Shown here piece by piece: positions 15,688 through 24,588 of a stretch of 64,000 nucleotides of DNA. Positions within the stretch are counted from its first letter, which is position 1. Every line of letters starts with the position of its first letter. The notes beneath the pieces are model-generated. The model was not told the DNA's origin. It did no database searches and worked only from the letters and a program-made list of their open reading frames with translations. The stretch covers positions 1 through 64,000 of the forward strand of contig NZ_FPAT01000006.1 in NCBI RefSeq assembly GCF_900116555.1, given 5' to 3'. Both the position numbers and the translations under genes were made by a program. The stretch is from Actinopolyspora lacussalsi subsp. righensis. GTDB taxonomy: Bacteria; Actinomycetota; Actinomycetes; Mycobacteriales; Pseudonocardiaceae.

Positions 15688-16515
15688 GTGGTCAGTATCG
15701 ACGTGTGGAACGCAGCGGTTGACTTCCCGATCTTCGACGCGAAGTCGCGCTCGATGAAGAAGGCCATGCTCGGCAAGACCGGGGGCAAGATCGGCACCGA
15801 CACCAAGGTCCCGATCATCGAGGCGCTGCGCGACATCGACCTCTCGCTGCGGCACGGCGACCGGGTCGCCCTGGTCGGCCACAACGGCGCGGGCAAGTCC
15901 ACCCTGCTGCGACTGCTGTCCGGCATCTACGAACCGACGCGGGGCAGCTCGCGCGTGGAGGGCAAGGTCGCCCCGGTCTTCGACCTCGGCGTGGGGATGG
16001 ACCCGGAGATCTCCGGGCACGAGAACATCATCATCCGGGGTCTGTTCCTGGGCATGAGCCGCAAGCAGATGGAGCAGCGGATCGACGACATCGCCGAGTT
16101 CACCGAACTCGGGAACTACCTGTCGATGCCGCTGCGCACCTACTCCACCGGTATGCGGGTCCGGCTCGCGCTGGGCGTGGTCACCTCCATCGACCCCGAG
16201 ATCCTGGTGCTCGACGAGGGCATCGGCGCGGTCGACGCCGACTTCCTGGAGAAGGCCAAGGGCAGGCTCAACGAGCTGGTCAAGCGTTCCGGGATGCTGG
16301 TGTTCGCCTCGCACTCCGACGAGTTCCTCGCCGAGCTGTGCAGCACGGCGATCTGGATGGAGAAGGGCCAGATCAAGGAGCACGGCCCACTGCGCGAGGT
16401 GCTCACGCACTACAAGGGCAAGGACCCCTTCGAGAACCTCAGCCCGCGGGCGAAGGCCCGGATGCAGGAGGACCAGGCGGGTTCGACCGCGACCATCGGA
16501 AGCGGCGAGGGCTGA
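15688..16515 (+). CDS. wzt: Galactan/polysaccharide ABC exporter ATPase Wzt
   Basis: A 275-residue ATPase, homologue of Rv3781. Walker A is GHNGAGKSTLLRLLSG, the signature variant is YSTGMRVRLALG, Walker B is ILVLDEGIGAVD and the H-loop is VFASHSDE. It is the short type without a C-terminal carbohydrate-binding domain. The N-terminal SIDVWNAAVDFPIF is typical of the O-antigen exporter group. GTG at 15688 is preceded by a near-perfect AAGGAGGT. Its stop overlaps the glfT1 start (TGATG), so wzm, wzt and glfT1 form one coupled operon. Confidence 0.92.
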   Translation: MVSIDVWNAAVDFPIFDAKSRSMKKAMLGKTGGKIGTDTKVPIIEALRDIDLSLRHGDRVALVGHNGAGKSTLLRLLSGIYEPTRGSSRVEGKVAPVFDLGVGMDPEISGHENIIIRGLFLGMSRKQMEQRIDDIAEFTELGNYLSMPLRTYSTGMRVRLALGVVTSIDPEILVLDEGIGAVDADFLEKAKGRLNELVKRSGMLVFASHSDEFLAELCSTAIWMEKGQIKEHGPLREVLTHYKGKDPFENLSPRAKARMQEDQAGSTATIGSGEG

Positions 16516-17444
16516 TGACGGCATCCGAACAATCCGCACCGCTGCCGGCGGACTCGGTGGTGACCGTGATCGTCACCCGGCACCGCCCGGAGCTGCTCGC
16601 CGAGTCGCTGAAGGTGATCGGCAGCCAGACACGGCCGCCGGACCACCTGGTGGTGGTCGACAACGGCCCCGACCAACCCGTCGCCGAGGTGGTCGCCGAG
16701 TGCCCCATCCCCACGACCTATCTGCCCTCCCGGCGGAACCTGGGCGGCGCGGGCGGGTTCGCGCTGGGCATGATGCACGCGCTCTCGCTGGGCGCGGAGT
16801 GGATCTGGCTCGGTGACGACGACGGCCGCCCCGCCGACGAGCACGCGCTGCGCACCCTGCTGGAAGAGGCGGAAACGCGCGGTCTCGCCGCCGTCTCACC
16901 GGTCGTGGTCGACATCGACAGCCCGGACACCCTCGCCTTCCCGCTGCGGCGTGGCCTGACGTGGAAACGCCGCCCCGAGGAACTGCGCGGCACCGGTTCC
17001 GAGCACGACTTCCTGCCCGGCATCGCCTCGCTGTTCAACGGCGCACTGTTCCGGGCCGGAACGCTGGACGTGGTCGGAGTTCCCGATTACCGGTTGTTCT
17101 TCCGCGGCGACGAGGTGGAAATACACCGCCGGATCGTGCGGTCCGGACTGCCGTTCGGGACCACACTGCGTACTCGATTCCTGCATCCCAACGGCTCGGG
17201 AGAATTCAAACCGATGCTGGGTGGGAAGTTTCACGCGCAGGATCCGGAGGATTCCACCAAGCGCTACTACACCTACCGAAACCGCGGTTACCTGCTCGCC
17301 CAGCCGGGCATGCGCGGAATCGGGATGCTCGAAGTGGCTCGTTTCGGGCTCTACTTCGTGTGGCAGCGCCGGAGCCCGAAGGATTTCCTGGAATGGCTCC
17401 GGCTGCTGCGCCTGGGCAGACGCGAGCGTTTCTTCCGCAGGTAA
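16515..17444 (+). CDS. glfT1: Galactofuranosyltransferase GlfT1
   Basis: A 309-residue GT2-fold glycosyltransferase, homologue of Rv3782. It starts with VVTVIVTRHRPELLAESL, has the metal/donor motif WLGDDDGRP near residue 98 and the region LFFRGDEVEIHRRI near 195. In mycobacteria GlfT1 adds the first two galactofuranose residues to the rhamnose-GlcNAc-lipid linker at the inner membrane face; GlfT2 then extends the chain. Placing it with wzm/wzt couples priming to export. A strong hairpin follows, so emb is probably transcribed separately. Confidence 0.9.
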   Translation: MTASEQSAPLPADSVVTVIVTRHRPELLAESLKVIGSQTRPPDHLVVVDNGPDQPVAEVVAECPIPTTYLPSRRNLGGAGGFALGMMHALSLGAEWIWLGDDDGRPADEHALRTLLEEAETRGLAAVSPVVVDIDSPDTLAFPLRRGLTWKRRPEELRGTGSEHDFLPGIASLFNGALFRAGTLDVVGVPDYRLFFRGDEVEIHRRIVRSGLPFGTTLRTRFLHPNGSGEFKPMLGGKFHAQDPEDSTKRYYTYRNRGYLLAQPGMRGIGMLEVARFGLYFVWQRRSPKDFLEWLRLLRLGRRERFFRR

Positions 17445-17445
17445 A

Positions 17446-17475
17446 GCCGGGCGGTCCACAGCGGACCCGCCCGGC
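17446..17475 (+). terminator. Terminator after glfT1
   Basis: GCCGGGC (17446-17452) pairs with GCCCGGC (17469-17475), and GGTCC (17453-17457) with GGACC (17463-17467). This gives a 12-bp stem with one bulged base and a 5-nt loop immediately after the glfT1 stop codon. Confidence 0.65.
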
Positions 17476-17663
17476 ACGCCGGACCGGTCCGACCGCCACG
17501 CGGCCGGACCGGGAATCGGCGTACCGCCGGTCCGGCACCGCGCCGCCGGACATTGGACAAAACGGCGAAAAGCAGCTCGGGGACAATCGGCGCGGCGTGT
17601 CAGGCGGCACATGCCGGTGATACCGCGAAACAGCGCCGCCTGAACACCTACTATTCTCCACTC

Positions 17664-20600
17664 GTGCTTAGCGTCGGGCGGAAAGAGGACGAGCGGCCCA
17701 ATCGGGGAAACGGCTCCGGTGACACCGGAGGCCGCGATGCCGCGAACAACGCCGATTCCCGCAGACGTCTTCGGGTGATCGCGGCGGTACTCGGAATAGT
17801 GGGGACGATCCTCTCGCTGTCGGTGCCGTTCCTGCCCGTCAAGCACGAGATCACCAACCTCAGCTGGCCCACGGCCGAGGGGACCGACCCGGTGTCCGCC
17901 CCGCTGGTCAGCTACTCACCGGTGGACCTGGAGTTCACCGCGCCGTGCGCGACCGCCCGCAGCCTGGACTCCAGAACCTCGGACTCGGCCAACGTGCTGA
18001 GCACCAATCCCCCCTCCTCCGAGTACGGCGACCTCACCGGCATGGTGTTACGCGTCGAGGACGGCAAGCTGACGCTGCTCTCGCGCGGGAGCCGACTCGG
18101 CAGCGCCACCATCCCGGACGGCAGCTGCACGATCTCGGTGCGCTCCGACGGCTCGCGGACGGTCGCCAGCGTGGGCGACAAGCCGCTGGCGAACGTTACG
18201 GGCGAGGACCGGCGCCCGCAGCTGACCGGCATCTACTCCGATCTCGAGGAGCGGCAGGACCCGATCGACGAGGTGTCGTTCCGGGCACAGGTCGACACCC
18301 GGTGGTCCACCAGCGCCACGGTGTTCAAGTTCGTCGTCATCGGGTTGGCGATGCTGTGCTTCATCGGCTGCTTGGTCGTGATCCGCAGGCTCGACCGCCG
18401 CGCCGGACGACGCGCTCCCAAACTGGTCCCGACGGGGTGGTGGAAACCCACGTGGCGGGACGCGTCGGTACTCGCGGCACTGATCGTCTGGTGGCTGATC
18501 GGGGCCATGACCTCCGATGACGGCTACATCCTCTCGATAGCACGCTCCCGGGACGGCGCGGGCTACATCAGCAACTACTACCGCTGGTTCGGCGCTCCGG
18601 AATCCCCGTTCGGCTGGTTCTACGAGCTCTACTCGCAGTGGGTTCGGATCTCAGCCTCCACTCCTTGGATGCGGCTGCCCGCCCTGCTGATGGGCATCGC
18701 GAGCTGGCTGCTGATCAGTCGCGAACTGCTTCCCAGGCTCGGGCAGCAGGTTCGCCGCAGTCACGCGGCGGGCTGGGCCGCCGCCGCCGTTTTCCTGGCG
18801 TTCTGGATGCCCTACAACAACGGCCTCCGCCCCGAGCCGGTGGTCGTGCTGTTCTCGCTGCTCGCACTGGCCGGTGTGGAACGAGCGGTGGCCACGAAGC
18901 GCCTGCTGCCCGCGGCTGTCGGCCTGTTCGGGGCAGCGCTGGCGCTGGGTGCCAATCCGCACGGTCTGATGGCCGTGCTGCCCTTCGTGGTCGCGTTCAA
19001 ACCGCTGTTCCGGATCGTCAGCCAACGGATCCGGGAGTTCGGCTGGCTGCCGACACTCGCCCCGATCTCGGCGTGCGGCTTCGCGATACTCAACATCGTC
19101 TACTGGGACCAGACCTGGCAATCGGTGATCGAGTCGACCCAGCTGCGCGGTGAACTCGGCCCGAGTCTGAGCTGGTACCAGGAGGTGAGCCGCTACTCGC
19201 TGCTGTTCAGCCAGATCCCCGACGGATCGATGACCCGGCGGTTCCCGGTGCTGCTGGTGATCCTGTGCCTGGTCACGTGCGCCGTGGTGCTGCTGCGACG
19301 CGGCCGTATCCGGGGCGCGGCACTCGGCCCGAGTCGCAGGCTGCTGGGGATGACGGCGCTGACGTTCTTCGTGCTGGTGCTCACGCCCACCAAGTGGACG
19401 CACCACTTCGGCATCTTCGCCTCAGTCGGCGGCGCCCTCGCGGCACTGACCGCGCTGGCGACCAGCGGCACGGTGCTGCGTTCACGACGCAACCGCGCCG
19501 CGTTCTTCGCGGGGCTGATGGCGATCTGCGCGCTGGCGGCCACCGGCCCCAACGCCTGGTGGTACGTCTCGGGCTGGGGGATCCCCTGGCACAGCAAGCA
19601 GCCCTCCGTCCTCGGCTACAGCGCCAGCACGGTGCTGCTGGTCATCGCGGGGATCGCGCTGATCGTCGCGGTCATCGAGCACCTGCGGATCGACGAGCAT
19701 CGGCCGCACGTGGTCAACCCACCGAAGCTCGACCGCAACGGCCGCACCGGCGTGGAGGGGCGCAGCCGCGCGCTGCGGCTGGGCACCGCTCCGCTCTCGG
19801 TGGTCTGCGCACTGCTCGTCATCGGGGAACTGGTCACCTTCGGCAAGGCGATCCAGAGCCAGTGGAACAGTTACAGCCTCGGCAAGGACTCGGTCAAGCA
19901 GCTGATGGGCAGCAGCTGCGGGCTGTCGGACTACGTGTACGTGGAGAAGGAACCCATCAAGGGAATGCTGCGGGTCTCCGAGAAGCAACCCGACGATCCG
20001 ATACCGGAAGCCGAGGTCCCCGCCCGGTTGGAGTCCGAGGAGTCGCCGAAGGAGTACCTGGAGGCCAAGATGCGCGGTTTCCGACGCCACGGCCTGCCTC
20101 CCGACAACGACGAACCCCAGGGCAAGGACTGGAGCCCGCCCTACGACCTGGGCAGCGATGAAGCGCCGGTCTGGGGCAGCTACGACTCCCGGGGCGTCGT
20201 GACCGGCGAACTGCGCACCCAGTGGTACGACCTGCCGGAACGTGCCCGCAAGGGCAACGTCCCGGTGGTGATCACCCTGGCGGGCAAGGTGAACGATGCG
20301 AACAAGCTCTACGTGGAGTTCGGCAAGCGGACCGAGAACGGCTTCGAGGTGACGGACCGCCGCCGCGTGGTGACAGCTCCCGAAACCGAGTGGCGGGACG
20401 CTCGGATCAGTGTGAACGGCAGGGCCGAGGGAGCGGAGCAGGCCCGCGTGGTGGCGGTCGACCAGTCCCTCGGCGAAGACGGTTGGCTCGCCTTCAGCGC
20501 CCCCAGGGCGCCCCGACTGACGAACATGACCGACTTCATCGGCGACGCACCCGCGTTCGTGGAATGGACGGCCGCCTTCCAGCATCCGTGTCTGAACCTG

Positions 20601-21023
20601 CCGAACATCAGCCACGGGATCGCGGAGGTACCGCGCTTCCGGATCAGCGCCGGTGGCAACCTGCGTTCGGTCGGCCAGGCGTGGTCCTCCCCCGACGCGG
20701 CGGGCCCGTTCGGCTGGCTCAACGTCACCAGCAGCATGCGCGAGATGCCGACCTACCTGCGCGGCAACATCCACCGGGACTGGGGAACTCTCTACGCCGT
20801 GGACCGGTACCGCCCGGCGGCCTTACCCGCCCAGACGGCCATGAACATCGAGGAGGAGACCCACTGGGGCACCTGGAGCCCGGGGCCGATGAGCAGACCG
20901 GTGCAGCTGCCCGGTGACGTCCCCAGTTCGGACGACCGCAACGACACCTCCGCGGAGGAGGAGTTCGACGGCGACGAGATCGGGCACGTCGACGGTTCCG
21001 CCAACCGGCGCGGAAGCAGCTGA
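17664..21023 (+). CDS. emb: Arabinosyltransferase Emb (single EmbC-like)
   Basis: About 1,119 residues. The first span is followed by an extracytoplasmic domain of about 180 residues, a GT-C membrane core of many spans, and a C-terminal carbohydrate-binding region. The catalytic double Asp is in MTSDDGYILSIARS. GYISNYYRWFG follows; this is the ethambutol region of mycobacterial Emb proteins, and Ile stands where EmbB has Met306. The enzyme transfers arabinofuranose from decaprenyl-phosphoryl-arabinose to galactan outside the membrane. The start is uncertain: GTG at 17664 is used, but a TTG at 17553 keeps the frame open and neither has a clear ribosome-binding site. Only one emb gene is present, against three in M. 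tuberculosis. Confidence 0.9.
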   Translation: MLSVGRKEDERPNRGNGSGDTGGRDAANNADSRRRLRVIAAVLGIVGTILSLSVPFLPVKHEITNLSWPTAEGTDPVSAPLVSYSPVDLEFTAPCATARSLDSRTSDSANVLSTNPPSSEYGDLTGMVLRVEDGKLTLLSRGSRLGSATIPDGSCTISVRSDGSRTVASVGDKPLANVTGEDRRPQLTGIYSDLEERQDPIDEVSFRAQVDTRWSTSATVFKFVVIGLAMLCFIGCLVVIRRLDRRAGRRAPKLVPTGWWKPTWRDASVLAALIVWWLIGAMTSDDGYILSIARSRDGAGYISNYYRWFGAPESPFGWFYELYSQWVRISASTPWMRLPALLMGIASWLLISRELLPRLGQQVRRSHAAGWAAAAVFLAFWMPYNNGLRPEPVVVLFSLLALAGVERAVATKRLLPAAVGLFGAALALGANPHGLMAVLPFVVAFKPLFRIVSQRIREFGWLPTLAPISACGFAILNIVYWDQTWQSVIESTQLRGELGPSLSWYQEVSRYSLLFSQIPDGSMTRRFPVLLVILCLVTCAVVLLRRGRIRGAALGPSRRLLGMTALTFFVLVLTPTKWTHHFGIFASVGGALAALTALATSGTVLRSRRNRAAFFAGLMAICALAATGPNAWWYVSGWGIPWHSKQPSVLGYSASTVLLVIAGIALIVAVIEHLRIDEHRPHVVNPPKLDRNGRTGVEGRSRALRLGTAPLSVVCALLVIGELVTFGKAIQSQWNSYSLGKDSVKQLMGSSCGLSDYVYVEKEPIKGMLRVSEKQPDDPIPEAEVPARLESEESPKEYLEAKMRGFRRHGLPPDNDEPQGKDWSPPYDLGSDEAPVWGSYDSRGVVTGELRTQWYDLPERARKGNVPVVITLAGKVNDANKLYVEFGKRTENGFEVTDRRRVVTAPETEWRDARISVNGRAEGAEQARVVAVDQSLGEDGWLAFSAPRAPRLTNMTDFIGDAPAFVEWTAAFQHPCLNLPNISHGIAEVPRFRISAGGNLRSVGQAWSSPDAAGPFGWLNVTSSMREMPTYLRGNIHRDWGTLYAVDRYRPAALPAQTAMNIEEETHWGTWSPGPMSRPVQLPGDVPSSDDRNDTSAEEEFDGDEIGHVDGSANRRGSS

Positions 21024-21049
21024 GACACCAGAGTCGTGACGGCCTGCTC

Positions 21050-21184
21050 GGGTGGTTGGGTAGCCGGCACGTGAGTCGGCACCTTGCGGTGTTGGGCCGG
21101 CTCTTGAGTAGCGACCTACGCGGCGAGCGGCCCGGCCTCGCGATGCATCCGACTCACGCACCGGGGACACCCGCGCTGCGTCGC
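21050..21184 (+). repeat. Second-family 3' repeat after emb
   Basis: An inverted-repeat unit bounded by GTGAGTCGG (21071-21079) and CCGACTCAC (21149-21157). Inside it GGGCCGGCTC pairs with GAGCGGCCC around the loop TTGAGTAGCGACCTACGCGGC. Its GTAGCGACCTAC core is shared with the composite repeat that follows. The only other copy seen is the reversed one at 29865-29996, downstream of ubiA. Confidence 0.8.
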
Positions 21185-21219
21185 TCCGAATGATGGATTC
21201 CGTCGCCTGGGACGTAGCT

Positions 21220-21465
21220 GGTCGCTTGGCGGAACCTCCTGCACGACTCTCGCTGCGGCGAGGCCCGACATCGGGTAGCGACCTACACAACGTCGGGCCT
21301 TCCTCGCGAGAGCCGCACCGGAGAACCCGCGGCGGTGCGGGTTGCGGAAGTGGTCGGAGTGCGGCCTGCGGGCGTGGCGGCGCGTCGATTTCCCACGAAA
21401 TCGACGCGCCCGGTGGGCACTGCTACATCGGCGCGGCGATTTCGCGAGAAATCGACGGCGCCCGA
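21220..21465 (+). repeat. Composite 3' repeat, copy B
   Basis: The hairpin is at 21244-21315, with the outer stem CGACTCTCGC/GCGAGAGCCG, the inner stem GGCCCGAC/GTCGGGCC and the apical part GTAGCGACCTAC. Two palindromes follow. The first has perfect 14-bp arms, GGCGCGTCGATTTC (21379-21392) and GAAATCGACGCGCC (21397-21410). The second lies around 21430-21463. The element is in sense orientation relative to emb and separates it from the convergent gtrA-like gene. Confidence 0.85.
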
Positions 21466-21482
21466 AGGTCGGTGCGCGCGGG

Positions 21483-21932
21483 TCACTCGCGGAAGACGAC
21501 CCAGCGCAGCAGCACGAAATTGATCGCGGTACCCAGTCCCTGGCCCGCCAACCAGCACACGGTCCACTTGAGCTGCGCCCCGTAGTGGAAGCCGAACTCG
21601 GGCAGCAGCAGGAACAACAGCTGGTTGGTGCCGATGTTGACCAGGAAGGTCACCACGTAGACCAGCACGAATCCCCCGGCCTTCGCCTTGGTGTTGCCGG
21701 TGTTGGCACCGGCGAAGGTGAGTCTTCGGTTCGCCACGTAGGAGGCGCTGGTCCCCAGCATGAACGCCAGGGTTCGGGCCGCCCAGTTCGGCAGGTCCAG
21801 CGCGAGCAGCGTCATGTACGAGCCGTAGTCCAGCAGCGCGCAGAAGACGCCGATGAGTCCGAAACGGATGAGCTGCTCGACTATCCCCAGCTTCTTGGTA
21901 TCAGGTTCGGCGGTGCTTTCGGCCACGGCCAC
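21483..21932 (-). CDS. GtrA-like membrane protein (Rv3789 homologue)
   Basis: A 149-residue GtrA/DPMS-type small membrane protein with four predicted spans (LIRFGLIGVFCALLDYGSY, TLAFMLGTSASYVANRRLTF, GFVLVYVVTFLVNIGTNQLL, LAGQGLGTAINFVLLRWVVF). Mycobacterial Rv3789 has been proposed as a flippase for decaprenyl-phosphoryl-arabinose or as an anchor for AftA. Its place beside dprE1/dprE2 and emb supports a role in arabinan precursor supply. GTG at 21932 is preceded by GAGGTGAACGA. It is transcribed divergently from dprE1, from an intergenic region of about 180 bp. Confidence 0.85.
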   Translation of the reverse strand: MAVAESTAEPDTKKLGIVEQLIRFGLIGVFCALLDYGSYMTLLALDLPNWAARTLAFMLGTSASYVANRRLTFAGANTGNTKAKAGGFVLVYVVTFLVNIGTNQLLFLLLPEFGFHYGAQLKWTVCWLAGQGLGTAINFVLLRWVVFRE

Positions 21933-22116
21933 TCGTTCACCTCGGCTGTCACGACGACACTTAAGCGGGAACCGGGCCGAGCGGCAATCAATCCGCCCAC
22001 GCGTCACCCGCCGCCCCTGACTCACAGGCAAGTGTAGCCACTCGACCGGTCAAGCGGGGTGGGGCCGGGTTTCACCCGGCGCTGCCGTGCCACGGTACGC
22101 AGCTAGACTCGTCACA

Positions 22117-23481
22117 GTGGGATCGGTTAACAACGAGCAACGGATGCTGACGGGCTGGGGACGTACCGCCCCCACCATGGCCGAGGTGATCAGCACACCG
22201 GATGTCGAGACCATCGCCCGTGCCGTGCGCGAGGCCGGCCCACGCGGGGTGATCGCCAGGGGTCTCGGCCGCAGCTACGGCGACCCGGCGCAGAACGCCG
22301 GTGGGACCGTCATCGACATGACCGCGCTCGACCGGATCCACACGATCGACGTCGACAACGCGGTCGTCGACGTGGACGCGGGCGTGTCCCTGGACACGTT
22401 GATGCGCGGACTGCTCCCCCACGGGCTGTGGCTACCGGTACTCCCCGGCACCCGGCAGGTGACCGTCGGCGGGGCCGTCGGGGCGGACATCCACGGCAAG
22501 AATCACCACTCGCAGGGGTCGTTCGGCAGCCACGTGATCTCGTTGGACCTGCTGACGGCGGACGGCGAGGTGCGCACCCTGACTCCCGAGTCCGATTCGG
22601 CCGAGCTGTTCTGGGCCACGGTCGGCGGCATGGGGATGACCGGGATCGTCCTCCGAGCCACCATTCGCCTCAAACGGGTGGAAACGGCCTACTTCGTGGT
22701 CGACAACATCCAAACCCGGAATCTGGACGAGCTGCTCGAACACTTCACGGACGGTTCCGACGACGATTACGTGTATTCGGTCGCCTGGTTCGACTCGTTG
22801 GCGCGGGGCGACCGGATGGGACGCGCACTGCTCACCCGTGGCAATCCGGCCACCCTCGACGAACTCCCGAAAAAACTGCGGAAGAATCCGCTCGGATTCG
22901 ACGCCCCTCAATTGATGACGGCACCGCCGGTATTTCCGAACGGGTTGGTGAACAAGTACACCATCACCGCCTTCAACGAGGTCTGGTACCGCAAAGCACC
23001 TACGAAGTACGGCTCGGTGCAGAACATCACGCAGTTCTTCCACCCGCTCGACCTGGTCGGCGAGTGGAACCGTGTGTACGGTTCCAACGGTTTTCTGCAG
23101 TATCAGTTCATGGTCCCGTTCGGCCAGGAACAGATGTTCCGCCGCTCGATCGACAAGATCAGCGCTTCGGGACACGTCTCGTTCCTGAACGTCCTCAAGA
23201 CGTTCGGCCCGGGAAACGCGGCACCGATGTCCTTCCCGGACAAGGGCTGGACGCTAACCGTCGACATCCCGGTCACACCGGGGCTCGATCGGCTGTGCCG
23301 GGATCTGGACGAAATGGTGTTGGAGGCCGGTGGCAGGCTTTACCTCGCCAAGGAGTCCCGCACCACTCCCGAGATGATCGAGCGCATGTATCCGCGTATC
23401 GACGAGTGGCGCAAGACGCGTGCCGCGGTCGACCCCGAAGGAATCTTCCGTTCCGACCTGGCCAGGAGGCTGAACCTGTGA
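22117..23481 (+). CDS. dprE1: Decaprenylphosphoryl-ribose 2'-oxidase DprE1
   Basis: A 454-residue FAD enzyme that oxidises decaprenyl-phosphoryl-ribose at C2', the first half of epimerisation to the arabinose donor. FAD-binding segments are [14 protein letters not shown] and [16 protein letters not shown]. The active-site lysine lies in [11 protein letters not shown] (Lys418 in M. tuberculosis). The benzothiazinone target Cys387, in GWNICVDFP of M. tuberculosis, is Thr here (GWTLTVDIP; codon ACC at 23257-23259). GTG at 22117 is used because it matches the conserved N-terminus; GTG at 22087 is possible. It overlaps dprE2 by 4 nt. Confidence 0.95.
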   Translation: MGSVNNEQRMLTGWGRTAPTMAEVISTPDVETIARAVREAGPRGVIARGLGRSYGDPAQNAGGTVIDMTALDRIHTIDVDNAVVDVDAGVSLDTLMRGLLPHGLWLPVLPGTRQVTVGGAVGADIHGKNHHSQGSFGSHVISLDLLTADGEVRTLTPESDSAELFWATVGGMGMTGIVLRATIRLKRVETAYFVVDNIQTRNLDELLEHFTDGSDDDYVYSVAWFDSLARGDRMGRALLTRGNPATLDELPKKLRKNPLGFDAPQLMTAPPVFPNGLVNKYTITAFNEVWYRKAPTKYGSVQNITQFFHPLDLVGEWNRVYGSNGFLQYQFMVPFGQEQMFRRSIDKISASGHVSFLNVLKTFGPGNAAPMSFPDKGWTLTVDIPVTPGLDRLCRDLDEMVLEAGGRLYLAKESRTTPEMIERMYPRIDEWRKTRAAVDPEGIFRSDLARRLNL

Positions 23482-24233
23482 TCGATGCGGTTGGCAATCC
23501 CCAGTCCCTGCTGCTGCTCGGCGGCACCTCGGACATCGCGCTGGCCACCGCCGAGCGCTACGCGCGAGAGCGTCCACTTCGGATAGTGCTGGCCGCGCGC
23601 CCCTCCGACCGGCTGGAAGCGGCGGCGGAGCGGCTGCGCGAGACGGGCAGCACCGTGACCACGGTCCCGTTCGACGCCCGCAAGCCCGAGACCCACGCGG
23701 AAACCCTGGACAAGGCATTCGGCGAGGGAGACATCGACATCAGCATCGTCGCATTCGGCATGCTGGGTGACCAGGAAAAACTCTGGACCGATGTGACGGC
23801 CGCGCAGGAGATGGCCGAGATCAACTACGTGGCCCCGGTGACGGTGGGAGTACTGCTCGCCGACCACCTGCGCAAGCAGGGGCACGGCCACATCGTCGCG
23901 CTCTCCTCCGTCGCGGGGGAACGGGTACGTCGATCCAACTTCGCCTACGGCTCCGCCAAGGCGGGCATGGACGGGTTCTACACCGGCCTGACCGAGGCGC
24001 TGCGCCCCTCCGGAATCAAGGTGACGGTGGTGCGCCCCGGCCACGTCAAGTCGAAGATGACCGAGGGGCTCAAGGAGGCGCCGCTGGCGCAGACTCCCGA
24101 GCAGGTCGCGGAAATCGTCGTGAACTCGGTGCGCAAGGGCAAGGAGCTGGTGTGGGCACCGGCGCAGTTCCGTTACGTGATGAGCGTGCTGCGTCATCTG
24201 CCACGCGCGGTGTTCCGCAGACTCCCGTTCTGA
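23478..24233 (+). CDS. dprE2: Decaprenylphosphoryl-2-keto-arabinose reductase DprE2
   Basis: A 251-residue short-chain dehydrogenase. The nucleotide-binding motif is [11 protein letters not shown], the catalytic Ser is in [11 protein letters not shown] and the YxxxK motif is YGSAKAG. It reduces the keto intermediate made by DprE1, giving decaprenyl-phosphoryl-arabinose; the two act as a pair at the membrane. GTG at 23478 overlaps the dprE1 stop (GTGA), so synthesis is coupled. The C-terminal [13 protein letters not shown] could contact the membrane. A hairpin with a T-tract follows about 75 bp downstream and probably ends the operon. In M. tuberculosis aftA comes next; here it does not. Confidence 0.94.
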   Translation: MIDAVGNPQSLLLLGGTSDIALATAERYARERPLRIVLAARPSDRLEAAAERLRETGSTVTTVPFDARKPETHAETLDKAFGEGDIDISIVAFGMLGDQEKLWTDVTAAQEMAEINYVAPVTVGVLLADHLRKQGHGHIVALSSVAGERVRRSNFAYGSAKAGMDGFYTGLTEALRPSGIKVTVVRPGHVKSKMTEGLKEAPLAQTPEQVAEIVVNSVRKGKELVWAPAQFRYVMSVLRHLPRAVFRRLPF

Positions 24234-24307
24234 ACCCGCTTGTCGATACGTCACGATTTCCGGATGCTCCGCCCGGACGGCACAACCGTCACGCGGCACG
24301 CCGACTT

Positions 24308-24348
24308 CGCCCGGCGCGTGTTCCCGTCGAACGCGCACCGGGCGTTTT
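24308..24348 (+). terminator. Intrinsic terminator of the dprE1-dprE2 operon
   Basis: CGCCCGG-CGCG (24308-24318) pairs with CGCG-CA-CCGGGCG (24332-24344), followed by TTTT. It is one of the few hairpins in the window with a T-tract. The surrounding 24234-24588 has no gene and should hold the promoter of the following LGFP gene. Confidence 0.75.
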
Positions 24349-24588
24349 CATCTCCGAACTCGGTTCCCGAACGATCGCTCGCCGAATCGAGGCGGAACTC
24401 ACTCCCGTGCCGCCGAGGAAACGGTCACCGGACAGTTCGGTGTTCGGCACGAATCGCGCAATGAAAGCCTCGTGTTACACCCCGAACCAAGACGGTTGCA
24501 CGGGTAAATTCGGCTGCGAATCGATAACAGCACGCGACAGTCACGCTCCTTTCGTTCGATCATGGAACGAGACCTGAAAGGGGAAATA

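Noticed and set aside
17553..17663. N-terminal extension of Emb from TTG 17553
   Set aside because: The extra 37 residues are polar and unlike Emb N-termini, and no ribosome-binding site precedes the TTG. Kept as an uncertainty, not as the call.
21379..21463. Paired palindromes considered as a small CRISPR-like array
   Set aside because: Repeats differ in sequence and number between copies, spacers are not of constant length, there are no cas genes, and the units belong to a larger composite repeat.
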